Shown one piece after another: positions 1-8,378 of a DNA stretch of 64,000 nt. This DNA is from Idiomarina sp. X4 (GTDB taxonomy: Bacteria > Pseudomonadota > Gammaproteobacteria > Enterobacterales > Alteromonadaceae): contig NZ_CP025000.1 in the NCBI RefSeq assembly GCF_002808045.1, positions 1,984,001-2,048,000 on the forward strand, read 5' to 3'. Made by a program: the position numbers and the translations under genes. The notes below the pieces were generated by a model. It did no database searches. It saw only the letters and a list, made by a program, of their open reading frames with translations, and had not been told where the DNA came from. Every line of letters begins with the position of its first letter. The stretch's first letter is position 1.

Positions 1-239
1 ACCAAAATAAAGCTCAGCGTTTGCAGTGACATAAGCCCCAACGGCTCAAGTAAATACTCATTCACCAAATAACTGCAAACCGACGCCAGCGTTAGTACGA
101 AAGTAGTTGCAGCGGACATGCCAATAGCGGTGTCGAGTTTATTGGACACACCCATAAATGGGCACAAGCCAAGAAACTTAACGAGCACAAAGTTATTTAC
201 CAATACTGTGCCAATTAATAGCAGCAAATAGTCGGTCAT
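1..239 (-). CDS. rsxA: Electron transport complex subunit RsxA/RnfA, N-terminal part
   Basis: Translating leftward from the ATG at 239 gives a membrane protein beginning [19 protein letters not shown] and continuing through LCPFMGV, which I recognise as the nearly invariant start of RsxA/RnfA. RsxA is an integral inner-membrane subunit of the Rnf/Rsx complex, which couples ferredoxin:NAD oxidoreduction to ion transport and in E. coli helps reset SoxR. Only about 79 residues are inside the window; the gene and presumably the rest of the rsxABCDGE operon continue to the left. The start is fixed by homology, not by a strong ribosome binding site. Confidence 0.95.
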   Translation of the reverse strand, partial: MTDYLLLLIGTVLVNNFVLVKFLGLCPFMGVSNKLDTAIGMSAATTFVLTLASVCSYLVNEYLLEPLGLMSLQTLSFIL

Positions 240-278
240 TGAGCAGTCCGCAACAGTGAAAAAATAAAGAGGGCATAT

Positions 279-361
279 TATCGGTGTTTTGTGGCTTATA
301 AACAACCGCCTTTGGGCGGGGTTTATCGGTGAATATCGGTAAATTGTCACTTTATTGTCAC
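279..361. repeat. Short direct repeats in the rsxA/PAP2 intergenic region
   Basis: The heptamer TATCGGT occurs three times (279-285, 324-330, 334-340), the last two exactly ten bases apart, and ATTGTCAC occurs twice (343-350, 354-361), eleven bases apart. Spacing of about one helical turn suggests protein binding sites serving the divergent rsxA and PAP2 genes. No known regulator consensus is recognised. A small GC hairpin (306-319) lies between the copies but has no T tract. Confidence 0.4.
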
Positions 362-432
362 GCTAACGCATAAAAAACGTCATAAATGGCTGGCAAAGTG
401 GCTGCAGCTGGGGTTAAAACGGTATAAAAGCC

Positions 433-942
433 ATGGTACTGCTCAGTTATTTACAGCGTTTCGATACCTACTGCTATTGTTTGTTTTCAGGCATAAGAGG
501 GCGTCCAGTTGCCGGACGATTCGCGGTCTGGGTTTCGCGTTCAGGTGATGGCTATGCATACTTTGCTATCGCACTGAGCAGCGTTTTACTGCATGACTCT
601 GGAACCGCGTATTTCAAACATTTATTGCTCGCTTTTCTCATTGAACTGCCCATTTACTGGCTATTAAAAAGCAGCTTCAAACGCCGCCGCCCTTGCGACT
701 TAGGCTTATCACTGGCTGCGTTGATCGTCGCTTCTGATAGATTCAGTTTTCCATCCGGGCACACCGCAGCAGCCTTTATATTCGCAGGCGTAACCGGGAT
801 CCACTTTCCCGAGTTTGGCTTTCTTTGCTACATGTGGGCGTCAGCCATTGGCCTCTCACGGATCATTGTGGGTGTGCATTTTCCTTCGGATATTGTAGCC
901 GGTGCTTTGCTTGCTATGTTGATTTGGGAGCTGGTGCTATGA
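433..942 (+). CDS. PAP2-family membrane phosphatase
   Basis: This 169-residue protein has all three signatures of the PAP2/type 2 phosphatidic acid phosphatase superfamily: KSSFKRRRP (K-x6-RP), PSGH in FPSGHTAA, and SRIIVGVHFPSD (SR-x5-H-x3-D). Hydrophobic segments around and between the motifs indicate an inner-membrane enzyme with its active site on the periplasmic face, acting on a lipid phosphate or pyrophosphate such as phosphatidate, phosphatidylglycerol phosphate or undecaprenyl diphosphate; the substrate cannot be read from sequence. Its stop codon overlaps the start of the glycosyltransferase gene (ATGA at 939-942), so the two are probably translationally coupled. No strong Shine-Dalgarno precedes 433, leaving the start slightly uncertain. 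Confidence 0.85.
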   Translation: MVLLSYLQRFDTYCYCLFSGIRGRPVAGRFAVWVSRSGDGYAYFAIALSSVLLHDSGTAYFKHLLLAFLIELPIYWLLKSSFKRRRPCDLGLSLAALIVASDRFSFPSGHTAAAFIFAGVTGIHFPEFGFLCYMWASAIGLSRIIVGVHFPSDIVAGALLAMLIWELVL

Positions 943-1955
943 GAATTCTTTACGGCATTCAAGGTACAGGGAACGGACACTTGTCCAGAAGCCATACCCT
1001 GGCAGGGTACTTAAAACAACGGCCTGTTGACGTTGACTACCTGATTTCCGGGCGCGGAAATACCGGGGTATTTGATATGGATGTTTTTGGCGCTTATCAG
1101 AGCTTCGGCGGGTTGTCTTTTGTCACTGAAAATGGCGCGTTGAAACGTCGAAAAACGGTCCTATCGAATAATTGGAAACAATTTTATCAGGATGTTAAGG
1201 CGTTGGATGTGACATCGTACGACGTGGTTATTACCGACTATGAGCCTATTAGTGCCTGGGCAGCGAAACGCGCAGGAGTTCGTTGTATTGGCTTAGGGCG
1301 TCAGTACGCATTTCTTGAACCCGATCTTTATAAAACACTGAGTTTGTGGCAACGCCAAATTATTAAGCAATTTGCACCGTGCACCACACCCGTTGGTATG
1401 CATTGGGTCGAATGCGGCAATGCGATACCTCCAGTCGTTAAAGAGTCAAGTGACGACTGTGAGGGCGGCTTAGCACAACGAATTGTTGTGTACTTGCCTT
1501 TTGAGGATCCTGAAGTGATCATTAATGCGCTTTACCCTCTGGATGATTATGAGTTCTCAGTCTTTCATCCCAAGTTAACGCGGTGCAGTTATGGACATAT
1601 TGAATGCTTTGCGCCGTCCAGGAAACAGTTTTCAGGGCACTTTGGCCGGGCATCAGCGGTTATCTCAAATGCAGGCTTTGAAACGAGTTGTGAAGCGTTA
1701 AGAGAAGGGAAGGCGCTCATCATTAAGCCTCTGGTTGGTCAATTTGAGCAACAGAAGAATGCTGAAATACTAGCGCGAAAAGGGCTGGCGACGGTTTTGA
1801 CAAGCGTGAATTGTGTTTCAATTGAGCAGGCGCTAAAGAGCCGTCAAAGCACCCACATACAATGGCCTAACGTTGCGAAACATTTGGCGAATTGGATAAC
1901 TGATGGTGCAAAGGAGTCGGTTCGGGACTTAAGTAAAAGACTTTGGGGGATTTAG
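939..1955 (+). CDS. MJ1255/VC2487-family glycosyltransferase-like protein
   Basis: A 338-residue protein starting MRILYGIQGTGNGHLSR, with the GxGNGHxSR nucleotide-sugar-transferase-like N-terminus and a late ISNAGFETSCEAL segment matching the UDP-sugar binding part of MurG/GT-B enzymes. This is the family known as MJ1255/VC2487 glycosyltransferases; acceptor and donor are unknown. I place the start at 939 rather than in-frame ATG 825, because 825 lies deep inside the PAP2 gene and the residues before 939 do not match the family. The four-base overlap with the PAP2 gene implies a two-gene unit, possibly for a glycolipid whose lipid-phosphate carrier is processed by the PAP2 enzyme (inference). 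Confidence 0.85.
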   Translation: MRILYGIQGTGNGHLSRSHTLAGYLKQRPVDVDYLISGRGNTGVFDMDVFGAYQSFGGLSFVTENGALKRRKTVLSNNWKQFYQDVKALDVTSYDVVITDYEPISAWAAKRAGVRCIGLGRQYAFLEPDLYKTLSLWQRQIIKQFAPCTTPVGMHWVECGNAIPPVVKESSDDCEGGLAQRIVVYLPFEDPEVIINALYPLDDYEFSVFHPKLTRCSYGHIECFAPSRKQFSGHFGRASAVISNAGFETSCEALREGKALIIKPLVGQFEQQKNAEILARKGLATVLTSVNCVSIEQALKSRQSTHIQWPNVAKHLANWITDGAKESVRDLSKRLWGI

Positions 1956-1984
1956 CGAATCTTAGGAAAGCGTTCTTTGAAACT

Positions 1985-2061
1985 TGGCTCCCCAGGTTGG
2001 ATTCGAACCAACGACACATGGATTAACAGTCCACCGCTCTAACCAACTGAGCTACTGGGGA
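1985..2061 (-). tRNA. tRNA-Asn (GTT), copy 2
   Basis: On the minus strand a 77-base cloverleaf begins TCCCCAG and ends CTGGGGA-G-CCA, with the anticodon loop carrying GTT. CCA is encoded. The sequence is identical to the copy at 2087-2163 and is separated from it by 25 bases, so the two are a tandem duplication in one transcript. Confidence 0.97.
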
Positions 2062-2086
2062 ATAGATAAGTTCTGTAAACGTTGCT

Positions 2087-2163
2087 TGGCTCCCCAGGTT
2101 GGATTCGAACCAACGACACATGGATTAACAGTCCACCGCTCTAACCAACTGAGCTACTGGGGA
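2087..2163 (-). tRNA. tRNA-Asn (GTT), copy 1
   Basis: Same 77-base tRNA-Asn as the downstream copy: 7-bp acceptor stem TCCCCAG/CTGGGGA, anticodon GTT, encoded CCA. It is the promoter-proximal copy, with a near-consensus sigma-70 promoter immediately upstream at 2184-2212. Confidence 0.97.
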
Positions 2164-2183
2164 ACAACGTTTAACGGCTGCGA

Positions 2184-2212
2184 ATATTAAAGCTACTGTC
2201 TTAGACTGTCAA
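2184..2212 (-). promoter_or_regulatory. Sigma-70 promoter of the tRNA-Asn pair
   Basis: On the minus strand TTGACA (2212-2207) is followed after 17 bases by TAATAT (2189-2184), about 20 bases upstream of the first tRNA-Asn. The perfect -35 box and optimal spacing match strong stable-RNA promoters; the other tRNA operons in the window have the same arrangement. Confidence 0.85.
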
Positions 2213-2262
2213 CTGTTCCATCAAGGTTTTTTAGGGAAATGGACTCGTCTGCTGAAAAACTC

Positions 2263-2291
2263 AACAATTTAGGAAAATAGTCTAAATTGTT
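2263..2291. repeat. 10-bp inverted repeat
   Basis: AACAATTTAG (2263-2272) and CTAAATTGTT (2282-2291) form perfect arms around a 9-base spacer, upstream of the tRNA-Asn promoter and left of the DnaA-box cluster. There is no T tract on either side, so it is not a typical terminator; it could be an operator. A related AAACAAC follows at once. Confidence 0.45.
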
Positions 2292-2369
2292 CGAAACAAC
2301 TGTCTATACCTCGCTGTTAACAATGTCAAGCTTTGGTCATAATCACGGCTATAACATTAGGTATAATCC

Positions 2370-2453
2370 GATCGCTGATGTGATTATCCACAGATCACTG
2401 AATTGCCCGTTGGTTAAAGGCTGTAGGATCTTATCCACGGATTCTGTGGATAA
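2370..2453. promoter_or_regulatory. Cluster of DnaA boxes and GATC sites
   Basis: Within 84 bases there are two perfect DnaA boxes, TTATCCACA (2384-2392) and its inverse TGTGGATAA (2445-2453), one box with a last-base mismatch, TTATCCACG (2431-2439), and three GATC Dam sites (2370, 2393, 2427). A 50-base very AT-rich tract follows at about 2520-2570. Clusters like this mark oriC, datA or DARS elements in enterobacteria. E. coli DARS1 lies next to uvrB, and uvrB is 3.1 kb away here. No dnaA, mnmG or other usual origin neighbours are present, so a DnaA-titrating or DnaA-reactivating site is preferred over oriC. Function is inference. Confidence 0.55.
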
Positions 2454-2836
2454 CCCTGTGTTTAACTCTGTTAAATAATACGGTTTACGCGGTGTTGAGC
2501 GCCATTTTTGGAATGGTTAAAAATTGCCTAAATAAAAATATATCTATAAAAATCATTAACTTATAAGATATCGATGAACATTTGTTCAGTTTGATGGATT
2601 GTTCGACAAGCAATGCGTACAGAATCAGCAACTTGTGTATTTCTTAGTTAAATTGATTGAAAATTGGTCCTGTTCACCATCAAATTTTTGAGTTTTTTCT
2701 CTTGACTTCCTGTAAGTCATTTAAAGAAAAGGCACGGAAAGGATCGTAGTGAATTTTGTTAATTTGTAATAAAAGCGTCAAATGAAAATAAGTGAGAAAT
2801 TTAACAGATAGGAATAAATAAAGTCAGAAAAGAGAA
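2454..2836. other. Gene-free AT-rich stretch
   Basis: No open reading frame with a credible ribosome binding site or codon pattern lies here on either strand. Visible features are an AT-rich tract (about 2520-2570), the short palindrome GAACATTTGTTC (2576-2587) and one further GATC near 2733. The stretch connects the DnaA-box cluster to the terminator of the aminotransferase gene. A small RNA cannot be excluded. Confidence 0.5.
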
Positions 2837-2875
2837 GGGTTTTGGTGCTTAGATTATTTTTTAGCACCAAAACCC
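2837..2875 (-). terminator. Intrinsic terminator of the aminotransferase gene
   Basis: GGGTTTTGGTGCT (2837-2849) pairs perfectly with AGCACCAAAACCC (2863-2875) around a 13-base loop, seven bases beyond the stop of the leftward aminotransferase gene. The minus-strand flank is T-rich; the plus-strand flank also has a T run, so it may work in both directions. Confidence 0.75.
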
Positions 2876-2881
2876 TATTTT

Positions 2882-4069
2882 TTATAAGTTTTCTGCAAAA
2901 GTTTTAATGCGTTTGACCGCTTCTTTTAGCGTATTGAGGTCCGTTGCAAACGATAATCGGCAATAGCCTTCAGCACCAAAGGCTGAGCCTGGCACTAGTG
3001 CAACATTAGCGTCAGAGAGTAATTTTTCGCAAAACGAGACATCGTCAGATGTTCCGGCTTTTTGCATCAGCTTTTCGATGTGCGCAAACGCATAAAACGT
3101 ACCATCGCCTGGCACGCAGTCGATACCGTCAATTGCATTTAAGGCCTCGACTAAATAATCGTGACGCTCTTTAAACGCGGTCACCATTGTCTTTATGCAA
3201 CTTTGATCGCCATCGAGAGCAGCGGAGGCGGCGTATTGACTGATACTGGCTGGGTTGGACGTACTTTGTGATTGCATTTTTTTCATCGCAGCAATAATCG
3301 GTGCCGGGCCTGCAGCGTAGCCAATTCGCCAGCCTGTCATTGCATAGGCTTTGGATACGCCGGTAAGAATTACCGTACGATCTTTAAGATCGGGGGCGAC
3401 CATCGGTAAATTTGCAAAAGCTGAGTCCGACCAGAGAATATGTTCATACATATCATCGGTTGCGATAAGCACATTTGGATAGTCACGCAATACATCTGCT
3501 AACGCTTTTAACTCGTCTGCCGTGTAGGCAGTGCCCGCTGGATTTGACGGGCTGTTAATGAACATTAGGCGGGTTTTATCTGTTAGCGCAGCACGTAATT
3601 GCTCGGCCGTGATTTTAAAACGCTGATCAATGCCTGCCTGCACAATAACTGGCTCAGCCCCCACCAGCTTGGTCATATCCGGGTAAGAAACCCAGTAAGG
3701 CGCAGGAATAACGACTTCGTCCCCCGGGTTTAACCAAGCACTTAACAGGTTAAAGATACTGTGCTTACCCCCCGAGGAAACGATAATTTCGTTGCGCTCG
3801 TAGTTTAAGTTGTTGTCACGCTGCAGCTTTCTGATAACAGCGTCTTTTAATTCAACAATGCCATCAACAGCCGTATATTTTGTCTTGCCCTCTTTAATGG
3901 CCTGAATAGCGGCTTCTTTAACAAACTCGGGCGTATCGAAGTCTGGCTCCCCAACGCCTAGACCAATGACGTCTTTGCCTTGCTGTCGAAGTTCATTTGC
4001 CTTTTGAGTTACCGCTAGTGTCGGTGATGGTTGAATCGAGTTGATACGGTCGGAGAGTTGATAATCCAC
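2882..4069 (-). CDS. Class I/II PLP aminotransferase (aspartate aminotransferase-like)
   Basis: A 395-residue cytosolic aminotransferase of the aspartate aminotransferase I-gamma type, interconverting an amino acid and 2-oxoglutarate. Family motifs are GVGEPDFDTPE near the N-terminus, the NSPSNPAGTAY loop, and the PLP-binding lysine in TGVSKAYAMTGWRIGYAAGP. I choose GTG at 4069 because an AGGAT element lies just upstream and the protein then starts at the family's usual position (LSDRINSIQPSPTLAV); a TTG at 4108 would add 13 unconserved residues without a ribosome binding site. It is a single leftward gene with its own terminator. Aspartate is the likeliest substrate but aromatic or other dicarboxylic substrates are possible. 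Confidence 0.88.
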   Translation of the reverse strand: MDYQLSDRINSIQPSPTLAVTQKANELRQQGKDVIGLGVGEPDFDTPEFVKEAAIQAIKEGKTKYTAVDGIVELKDAVIRKLQRDNNLNYERNEIIVSSGGKHSIFNLLSAWLNPGDEVVIPAPYWVSYPDMTKLVGAEPVIVQAGIDQRFKITAEQLRAALTDKTRLMFINSPSNPAGTAYTADELKALADVLRDYPNVLIATDDMYEHILWSDSAFANLPMVAPDLKDRTVILTGVSKAYAMTGWRIGYAAGPAPIIAAMKKMQSQSTSNPASISQYAASAALDGDQSCIKTMVTAFKERHDYLVEALNAIDGIDCVPGDGTFYAFAHIEKLMQKAGTSDDVSFCEKLLSDANVALVPGSAFGAEGYCRLSFATDLNTLKEAVKRIKTFAENL

Positions 4070-4203
4070 GTTCAGATCCTGTTTTTCAGATAGAGGAGAA
4101 TTGCCCAATACTATACGGATTAGGGCGGTTAAAGTCTATTCTCCGTAGCCACAAACAGCGGTCTGAGTTACACTACTGGGCTACTTAACTGAGGAGGATT
4201 AGA

Positions 4204-5562
4204 ATGGCAGCTGCCGACGCATCACGAAGTCTTATCAGCGCGCCGGTAGGACAGAAGCTTTGGGAAATGACCTGGCCTGTTATTTTCGGTGTGGCCACCC
4301 TTATCAGCTTCAATGTTGTCGACACTTTCTTTATCAGTTTATTGGGCACCGACCCATTAGCGGCTGTTAGTTTTACCTTTCCCGTCACGTTTACTGTAGT
4401 GAGCCTGGCCATTGGTCTGGGCATTGGCACGTCCGCTGTTATTGCCCGAAAGTATGGCTCTGACCGACCCGATGAAGCCCATTTTGACGGTTTCTCGGCA
4501 CTCTCTGTCTCTGCGTTGCTGGTTGCCGCGCTGGCAGTCATTGGTTATGTGTTGATGGAGCCTATCTTTAGTCTGCTGCAAGCTCAAACCAGGCTCATGC
4601 CGCTTATTCGGGAGTATATGACGCTGTGGTTTTTTGGTTGCGTTATGTTAGTCACGCCAATGGTCGGAAACGCGGTTTTACGAGCGGCCGGAGATACCCG
4701 AACGCCCTCATTAATTATGGCCTCAGGCGGCCTGGCAAATGCCATTTTCGATCCGATTTTAATCTTCGGCTGGGGGCCTGTACCTGCGATGGGCGTGGAA
4801 GGAGCCGCATTAGCCAGCGTTATATCGTGGTTTAGCGGGGTATTTTTAGTTTTCTGGCTGTTGCGTCGTAATAAGTTGGTGTCTTTTACGCCGGCTAACG
4901 GGCTCAGTTTTGTGGCCGCTTGGGTGAAGTCCGCAAGAGAGGTCTTAAAAATTGGCATGCCCGCCGCCGGTGCGAATATGCTCACTCCACTGGCTATGTC
5001 GGTTATGACAGCGATTGTTGCCGCTTACGGTGCGCCTGCGGTTGCCGCCTTTGGGGTTGGCTCGCGCTTAGAGTCTCTGGCGAGTGTTATTATATTGGCT
5101 TTATCGATGTCGCTGCCGCCGTTAATAAGCCAAAACTATGGTGCCGACAGGATTGATCGGGTGCAGCAGGCGTATCGTACTGCGTTAAAGTCAGTGCTGA
5201 TGATTCAGGCTGTTATTTACTTGCTCATGCTCGCAACGGCGCACTGGATAGCGATGGCTTTTGCCGAAGAAAAGGCGGTAGCCGACATTGTTAAGCTGTT
5301 TATTTATATTATGCCGTTGGGTTATGGACTACAGGGCGTAATTATTCTGACAAACTCAAGCTTTAACGCAGTGCATAAGCCGATGAATGCATTATGGCTG
5401 AGCATTATTCGCTTATTTGTATTGTTCGTACCGTTGTCGTATTTCGGTAGTTTGCTGGCGGATTTAACCGGTCTCTTTATTGGCGGTGTGGTGGCAAATC
5501 TGCTAACGGCGACCATTGCCTATGTATGGTTTTCAAAAGAACTCAGGAGGGAGCATGGCTAA
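4204..5562 (+). CDS. MATE-family multidrug/Na+ (or H+) antiporter
   Basis: A 452-residue protein with about twelve hydrophobic helices in two homologous halves. Typical MATE features are [23 protein letters not shown] in the first helix pair, the [15 protein letters not shown] segment after helix 5, and an equivalent second-half start at [12 protein letters not shown]. It exports cationic compounds in exchange for Na+ or H+. A strong GAGGAGG precedes the ATG by six bases. Its last eight bases overlap the start of uvrB, so the two genes form an operon and uvrB probably depends on the promoter before 4204. I see no LexA box (CTGT-N8-ACAG) in the 4110-4203 gap. Confidence 0.9.
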   Translation: MAAADASRSLISAPVGQKLWEMTWPVIFGVATLISFNVVDTFFISLLGTDPLAAVSFTFPVTFTVVSLAIGLGIGTSAVIARKYGSDRPDEAHFDGFSALSVSALLVAALAVIGYVLMEPIFSLLQAQTRLMPLIREYMTLWFFGCVMLVTPMVGNAVLRAAGDTRTPSLIMASGGLANAIFDPILIFGWGPVPAMGVEGAALASVISWFSGVFLVFWLLRRNKLVSFTPANGLSFVAAWVKSAREVLKIGMPAAGANMLTPLAMSVMTAIVAAYGAPAVAAFGVGSRLESLASVIILALSMSLPPLISQNYGADRIDRVQQAYRTALKSVLMIQAVIYLLMLATAHWIAMAFAEEKAVADIVKLFIYIMPLGYGLQGVIILTNSSFNAVHKPMNALWLSIIRLFVLFVPLSYFGSLLADLTGLFIGGVVANLLTATIAYVWFSKELRREHG

Positions 5563-7588
5563 GTCATTTCAGTTGGTTTCCAAGTATAAGCCAGCAGGCG
5601 ACCAGCCGAAAGCCATTGACAGTTTGCTCGATAACTTGGATGCAGGCTTAGCTCATCAAGTCTTACTGGGTGTTACTGGCTCGGGAAAAACCTTCACAAT
5701 GGCGAATGTGATTGAGCGCTCGCAGCGCCCAACATTAATACTTGCACACAACAAGACGCTCGCTGCCCAGCTTTATGGAGAAATGAAGGAGTACTTTCCG
5801 AACAACGCGGTGGAGTACTTTGTTTCTTACTATGACTACTACCAACCCGAAGCCTACGTGCCAACGACCGATACCTTTATTGAAAAAGATGCCTCCATTA
5901 ATGACCACATAGAACAAATGCGCTTGTCGGCGACGAAAGCGTTGATGGAACGCCGGGATGTTGTGCTGGTGGCGTCAGTGTCGGCCATTTATGGTTTGGG
6001 TGACCCAGAGTCATACATGAAAATGATGCTGCATTTACGTCGCGGCGACATTATTGACCAGCGCGATATTTTGCGTCGTTTAGCTCAGCTTCAATACAAG
6101 CGAAACGATGCCGCTTTTGAACGTGGTACGTACCGCGTTCGTGGTGAAGTGATTGATATTTTTCCGGCCGAATCGGAAGAGATGGCAGTACGTGTCGAGT
6201 TGTTTGATAACGAAGTTGACAGAATCAGCTTCTTCGAGCCATTGACAGGGCAAGTTACAGAGAAGGACGTCGCCCGCGCAACGATTTACCCGAAAACACA
6301 CTATGTAACGCCGCGTGAAGTGCTGGTCAAAGCGATTGATAAGATTAAAGACGAGCTGAAAGATCGTCGCGATATATTACTGAAGCAAAATAAGCTGATA
6401 GAAGAGCAACGTATTAATCAGCGTACTCAGTTCGATATTGAAATGATGCTAGAGCTCGGATACTGCTCGGGCATTGAAAACTACTCCCGTTACTTATCCG
6501 GCCGCGCGCCGGGTGAGCCGCCACCGACGTTGATGGACTATTTGCCGGATGATGCGTTGCTCATTATCGATGAGTCTCATGTAACAGTGTCGCAAGTCGG
6601 CGCTATGTACAAAGGCGACCGTTCTCGTAAAGAAAACTTGGTGGAATACGGGTTCCGGTTACCGTCAGCGTTGGATAACCGTCCGTTAAAATTTGACGAA
6701 TTTGAAGCGATAGCACCGCAAACTATCTATGTTTCAGCAACGCCTGGTAAGTATGAACTTGAACGAAGCAGTAACGAGGTGGTTGAGCAGGTCGTTAGAC
6801 CGACAGGGTTGGTCGATCCAACGATTGAAGTACGCCCGGTAGCGACGCAGGTTGATGACTTGATGTCAGAGATACGTTTACGCACAGAGCAGGGGGAGCG
6901 TGTATTGGCAACCACGCTGACCAAGAAAATGGCGGAAGATTTATCCGATTATTTGGATGAGCATGGGATAAAAGTCCGCTACTTGCACTCGGATATAGAT
7001 ACTGTCGAGCGCATGGAAATTATTCGTGACTTACGATTAGGCGAGTTTGATGTGCTGGTCGGAATTAACTTGCTGCGTGAAGGTTTGGATATGCCGGAAG
7101 TGTCGCTGGTGGCGATTTTAGACGCCGATAAAGAAGGCTTCTTGCGTTCCGATCGCTCTCTGATTCAGACCATCGGTCGAGCCGCACGTAACGTGAATGG
7201 TAAAGCGATTTTGTACGGTGACCGCATTACCGGCTCAATGCAGCGGGCGATTGATGAAACCGAGCGCCGCCGTGAAAAGCAGATTGCGTTTAACAAAGAG
7301 CATGGCATCACGCCGAAGGGGTTGAATAAGAAAATTACCGATGTCATGGATTTGGGGCAGGGCAGTGCGTCTGCTCGTAAGAGTAAAGCGGACAAAGCTC
7401 TGGCGGAGGTCGCGTCAGGCTATGATGCCCGCACCGTTGTTATTAAAGACACAAAATCGTTATTAAAAGAAATTGAGAACAAAGAGAAGCAAATGTATCA
7501 AGCCGCGCAGGATCTCGAGTTTGAGAAAGCCGGGCAGTTGCGAGATGACATTGCACAGTTGCGAGAACAACTAAAGCGCGCCGTATAA
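5555..7588 (+). CDS. uvrB: Excinuclease ABC subunit B
   Basis: UvrB (677 residues) receives damaged DNA from UvrA and loads UvrC in nucleotide excision repair. The Walker A is [10 protein letters not shown], the beta-hairpin region [12 protein letters not shown] is present, helicase motifs include IIDESHVTV, the C-terminal helicase half carries [17 protein letters not shown], and a C-terminal UVR motif ([16 protein letters not shown]) that contacts UvrC ends the protein. I start at ATG 5555 ([20 protein letters not shown]), preceded by CAGGAGGG; an upstream in-frame ATG at 5516 lies inside the MATE gene. Eight bases overlap the MATE gene. Confidence 0.98.
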   Translation: MAKSFQLVSKYKPAGDQPKAIDSLLDNLDAGLAHQVLLGVTGSGKTFTMANVIERSQRPTLILAHNKTLAAQLYGEMKEYFPNNAVEYFVSYYDYYQPEAYVPTTDTFIEKDASINDHIEQMRLSATKALMERRDVVLVASVSAIYGLGDPESYMKMMLHLRRGDIIDQRDILRRLAQLQYKRNDAAFERGTYRVRGEVIDIFPAESEEMAVRVELFDNEVDRISFFEPLTGQVTEKDVARATIYPKTHYVTPREVLVKAIDKIKDELKDRRDILLKQNKLIEEQRINQRTQFDIEMMLELGYCSGIENYSRYLSGRAPGEPPPTLMDYLPDDALLIIDESHVTVSQVGAMYKGDRSRKENLVEYGFRLPSALDNRPLKFDEFEAIAPQTIYVSATPGKYELERSSNEVVEQVVRPTGLVDPTIEVRPVATQVDDLMSEIRLRTEQGERVLATTLTKKMAEDLSDYLDEHGIKVRYLHSDIDTVERMEIIRDLRLGEFDVLVGINLLREGLDMPEVSLVAILDADKEGFLRSDRSLIQTIGRAARNVNGKAILYGDRITGSMQRAIDETERRREKQIAFNKEHGITPKGLNKKITDVMDLGQGSASARKSKADKALAEVASGYDARTVVIKDTKSLLKEIENKEKQMYQAAQDLEFEKAGQLRDDIAQLREQLKRAV

Positions 7589-7696
7589 TTTGCCAGTAAG
7601 CGCATTGATGGTAACGAACAGCTTTATCGGTTTTATCTGTTAGATATAAACCTCCCAATCGACCAGAATAAAATAAAGGTCATGCGGGAGGAATTT

Positions 7697-7915
7697 ATGA
7701 AAGACGCAGCGAAAACCGTTTCATTTGGTATTATGCATTTTACCATCGCGTTTAGCGTTGTATGGTTAATGACAGGTGACGTGGTTCTTGGGGGCGCAGT
7801 GGCGCTGATAGAACCGTTAGTAAATACAGTAGGTTATTATTTCCATGAAAAAATCTGGCAGCGCACAGACAAGCGCCGGACAACAACTGTACGAGAAAGC
7901 ACGTTACTTGGATAA
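7697..7915 (+). CDS. DUF2061 small membrane protein
   Basis: A 72-residue protein with one or two hydrophobic segments and the DUF2061 pattern: KTVSFGIMHFTIAFSVVWLMTGD, IEPLVNTVGYYFHEKIWQR. Function is unknown. GGGAGGA precedes the ATG at 7697 by six bases, which decides against the ATG at 7682. The conserved domain ends near residue 57, and the remaining tail is encoded by DNA that also encodes the start of the next gene in another frame. Confidence 0.8.
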   Translation: MKDAAKTVSFGIMHFTIAFSVVWLMTGDVVLGGAVALIEPLVNTVGYYFHEKIWQRTDKRRTTTVRESTLLG

Positions 7916-8378
7916 AGAGGGCAGAGCGAGCTTCCCGCTTTCGCTCCTGCTTGTCATTTTGTTTCAAATGCGCGGCTATGTTGCCGGCATTATTTCCATC
8001 ACCTTCGCGGAAGATCGAACTCGACTTCTCAAACTCTTCTATACCAACACCGAACAGTTCGGTGTCATGTTATTGGTGGGCCTACCGGCTCTAGTGGTGC
8101 TTTTGGCGACCGCTTTTGCGGCTGAAGATGACCGCAACTGGGCAAATGCTGTTATGCGATTCGCCCAGCCGTTATTGATGCTTTCTTTACTGGTTGATGC
8201 GGTACTAATAGGCTGGCTTTTTGTCGAGAGCTATGGGGCGTTCTCGTTTGGACGTGCCGCCATTGTCTTTGGTTGGTTTATTTGTATTTGGTATTTATTA
8301 AACTCTCGCCGCTGGCGCTTTTACCGTATGCATTTGGCCAGCAGAGAGCCAGCTGACCCAACAGCAGAAAAGAGTTAG
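7845..8378 (+). CDS. DUF2919 family inner-membrane protein (YfeZ-like)
   Basis: A 177-residue protein with four predicted helices. The segment ARYLDKEGRASFPLSLLLVILFQMRGY resembles the start of DUF2919 proteins, and the end WYLLNSRRWRFY is also typical. No biochemical role is known. The start at ATG 7845 produces a 71-base overlap with the DUF2061 gene, with only a weak AGG upstream, so coupled translation from the upstream gene is likely. The stop overlaps by four bases the stop of the convergent transporter gene. Confidence 0.72.
   Translation: MKKSGSAQTSAGQQLYEKARYLDKEGRASFPLSLLLVILFQMRGYVAGIISITFAEDRTRLLKLFYTNTEQFGVMLLVGLPALVVLLATAFAAEDDRNWANAVMRFAQPLLMLSLLVDAVLIGWLFVESYGAFSFGRAAIVFGWFICIWYLLNSRRWRFYRMHLASREPADPTAEKS

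Noticed and set aside
825-938. ATG 825 as glycosyltransferase start
   Set aside because: It lies inside the PAP2 gene in another frame; the family starts at MRILYGIQGTGNGH.
1984-2190. A 68-residue frame across the two tRNA-Asn genes
   Set aside because: It translates tRNA sequence. The repeated PQVGFEPTTHGL string is a well-known artefact of reading tRNA genes in the wrong sense; both copies are explained by the tRNAs.
2287-2478. A 63-residue frame in the gene-free gap
   Set aside because: It runs through the DnaA boxes and the AT-rich tract, has no ribosome binding site, and the protein resembles nothing I know.
2263-2836. An origin of replication (oriC)
   Set aside because: The DnaA boxes and AT-rich tract are suggestive, but dnaA, dnaN, mnmG and other usual neighbours are absent; a smaller DnaA-binding site is a better fit.
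4070-4108. TTG start of the aminotransferase at 4108
   Set aside because: No ribosome binding site, 13 residues beyond the family's N-terminus.
4584-4985. Leftward 133-residue frame inside the MATE gene
   Set aside because: It is the shadow of the MATE coding frame on the opposite strand, with no ribosome binding site.
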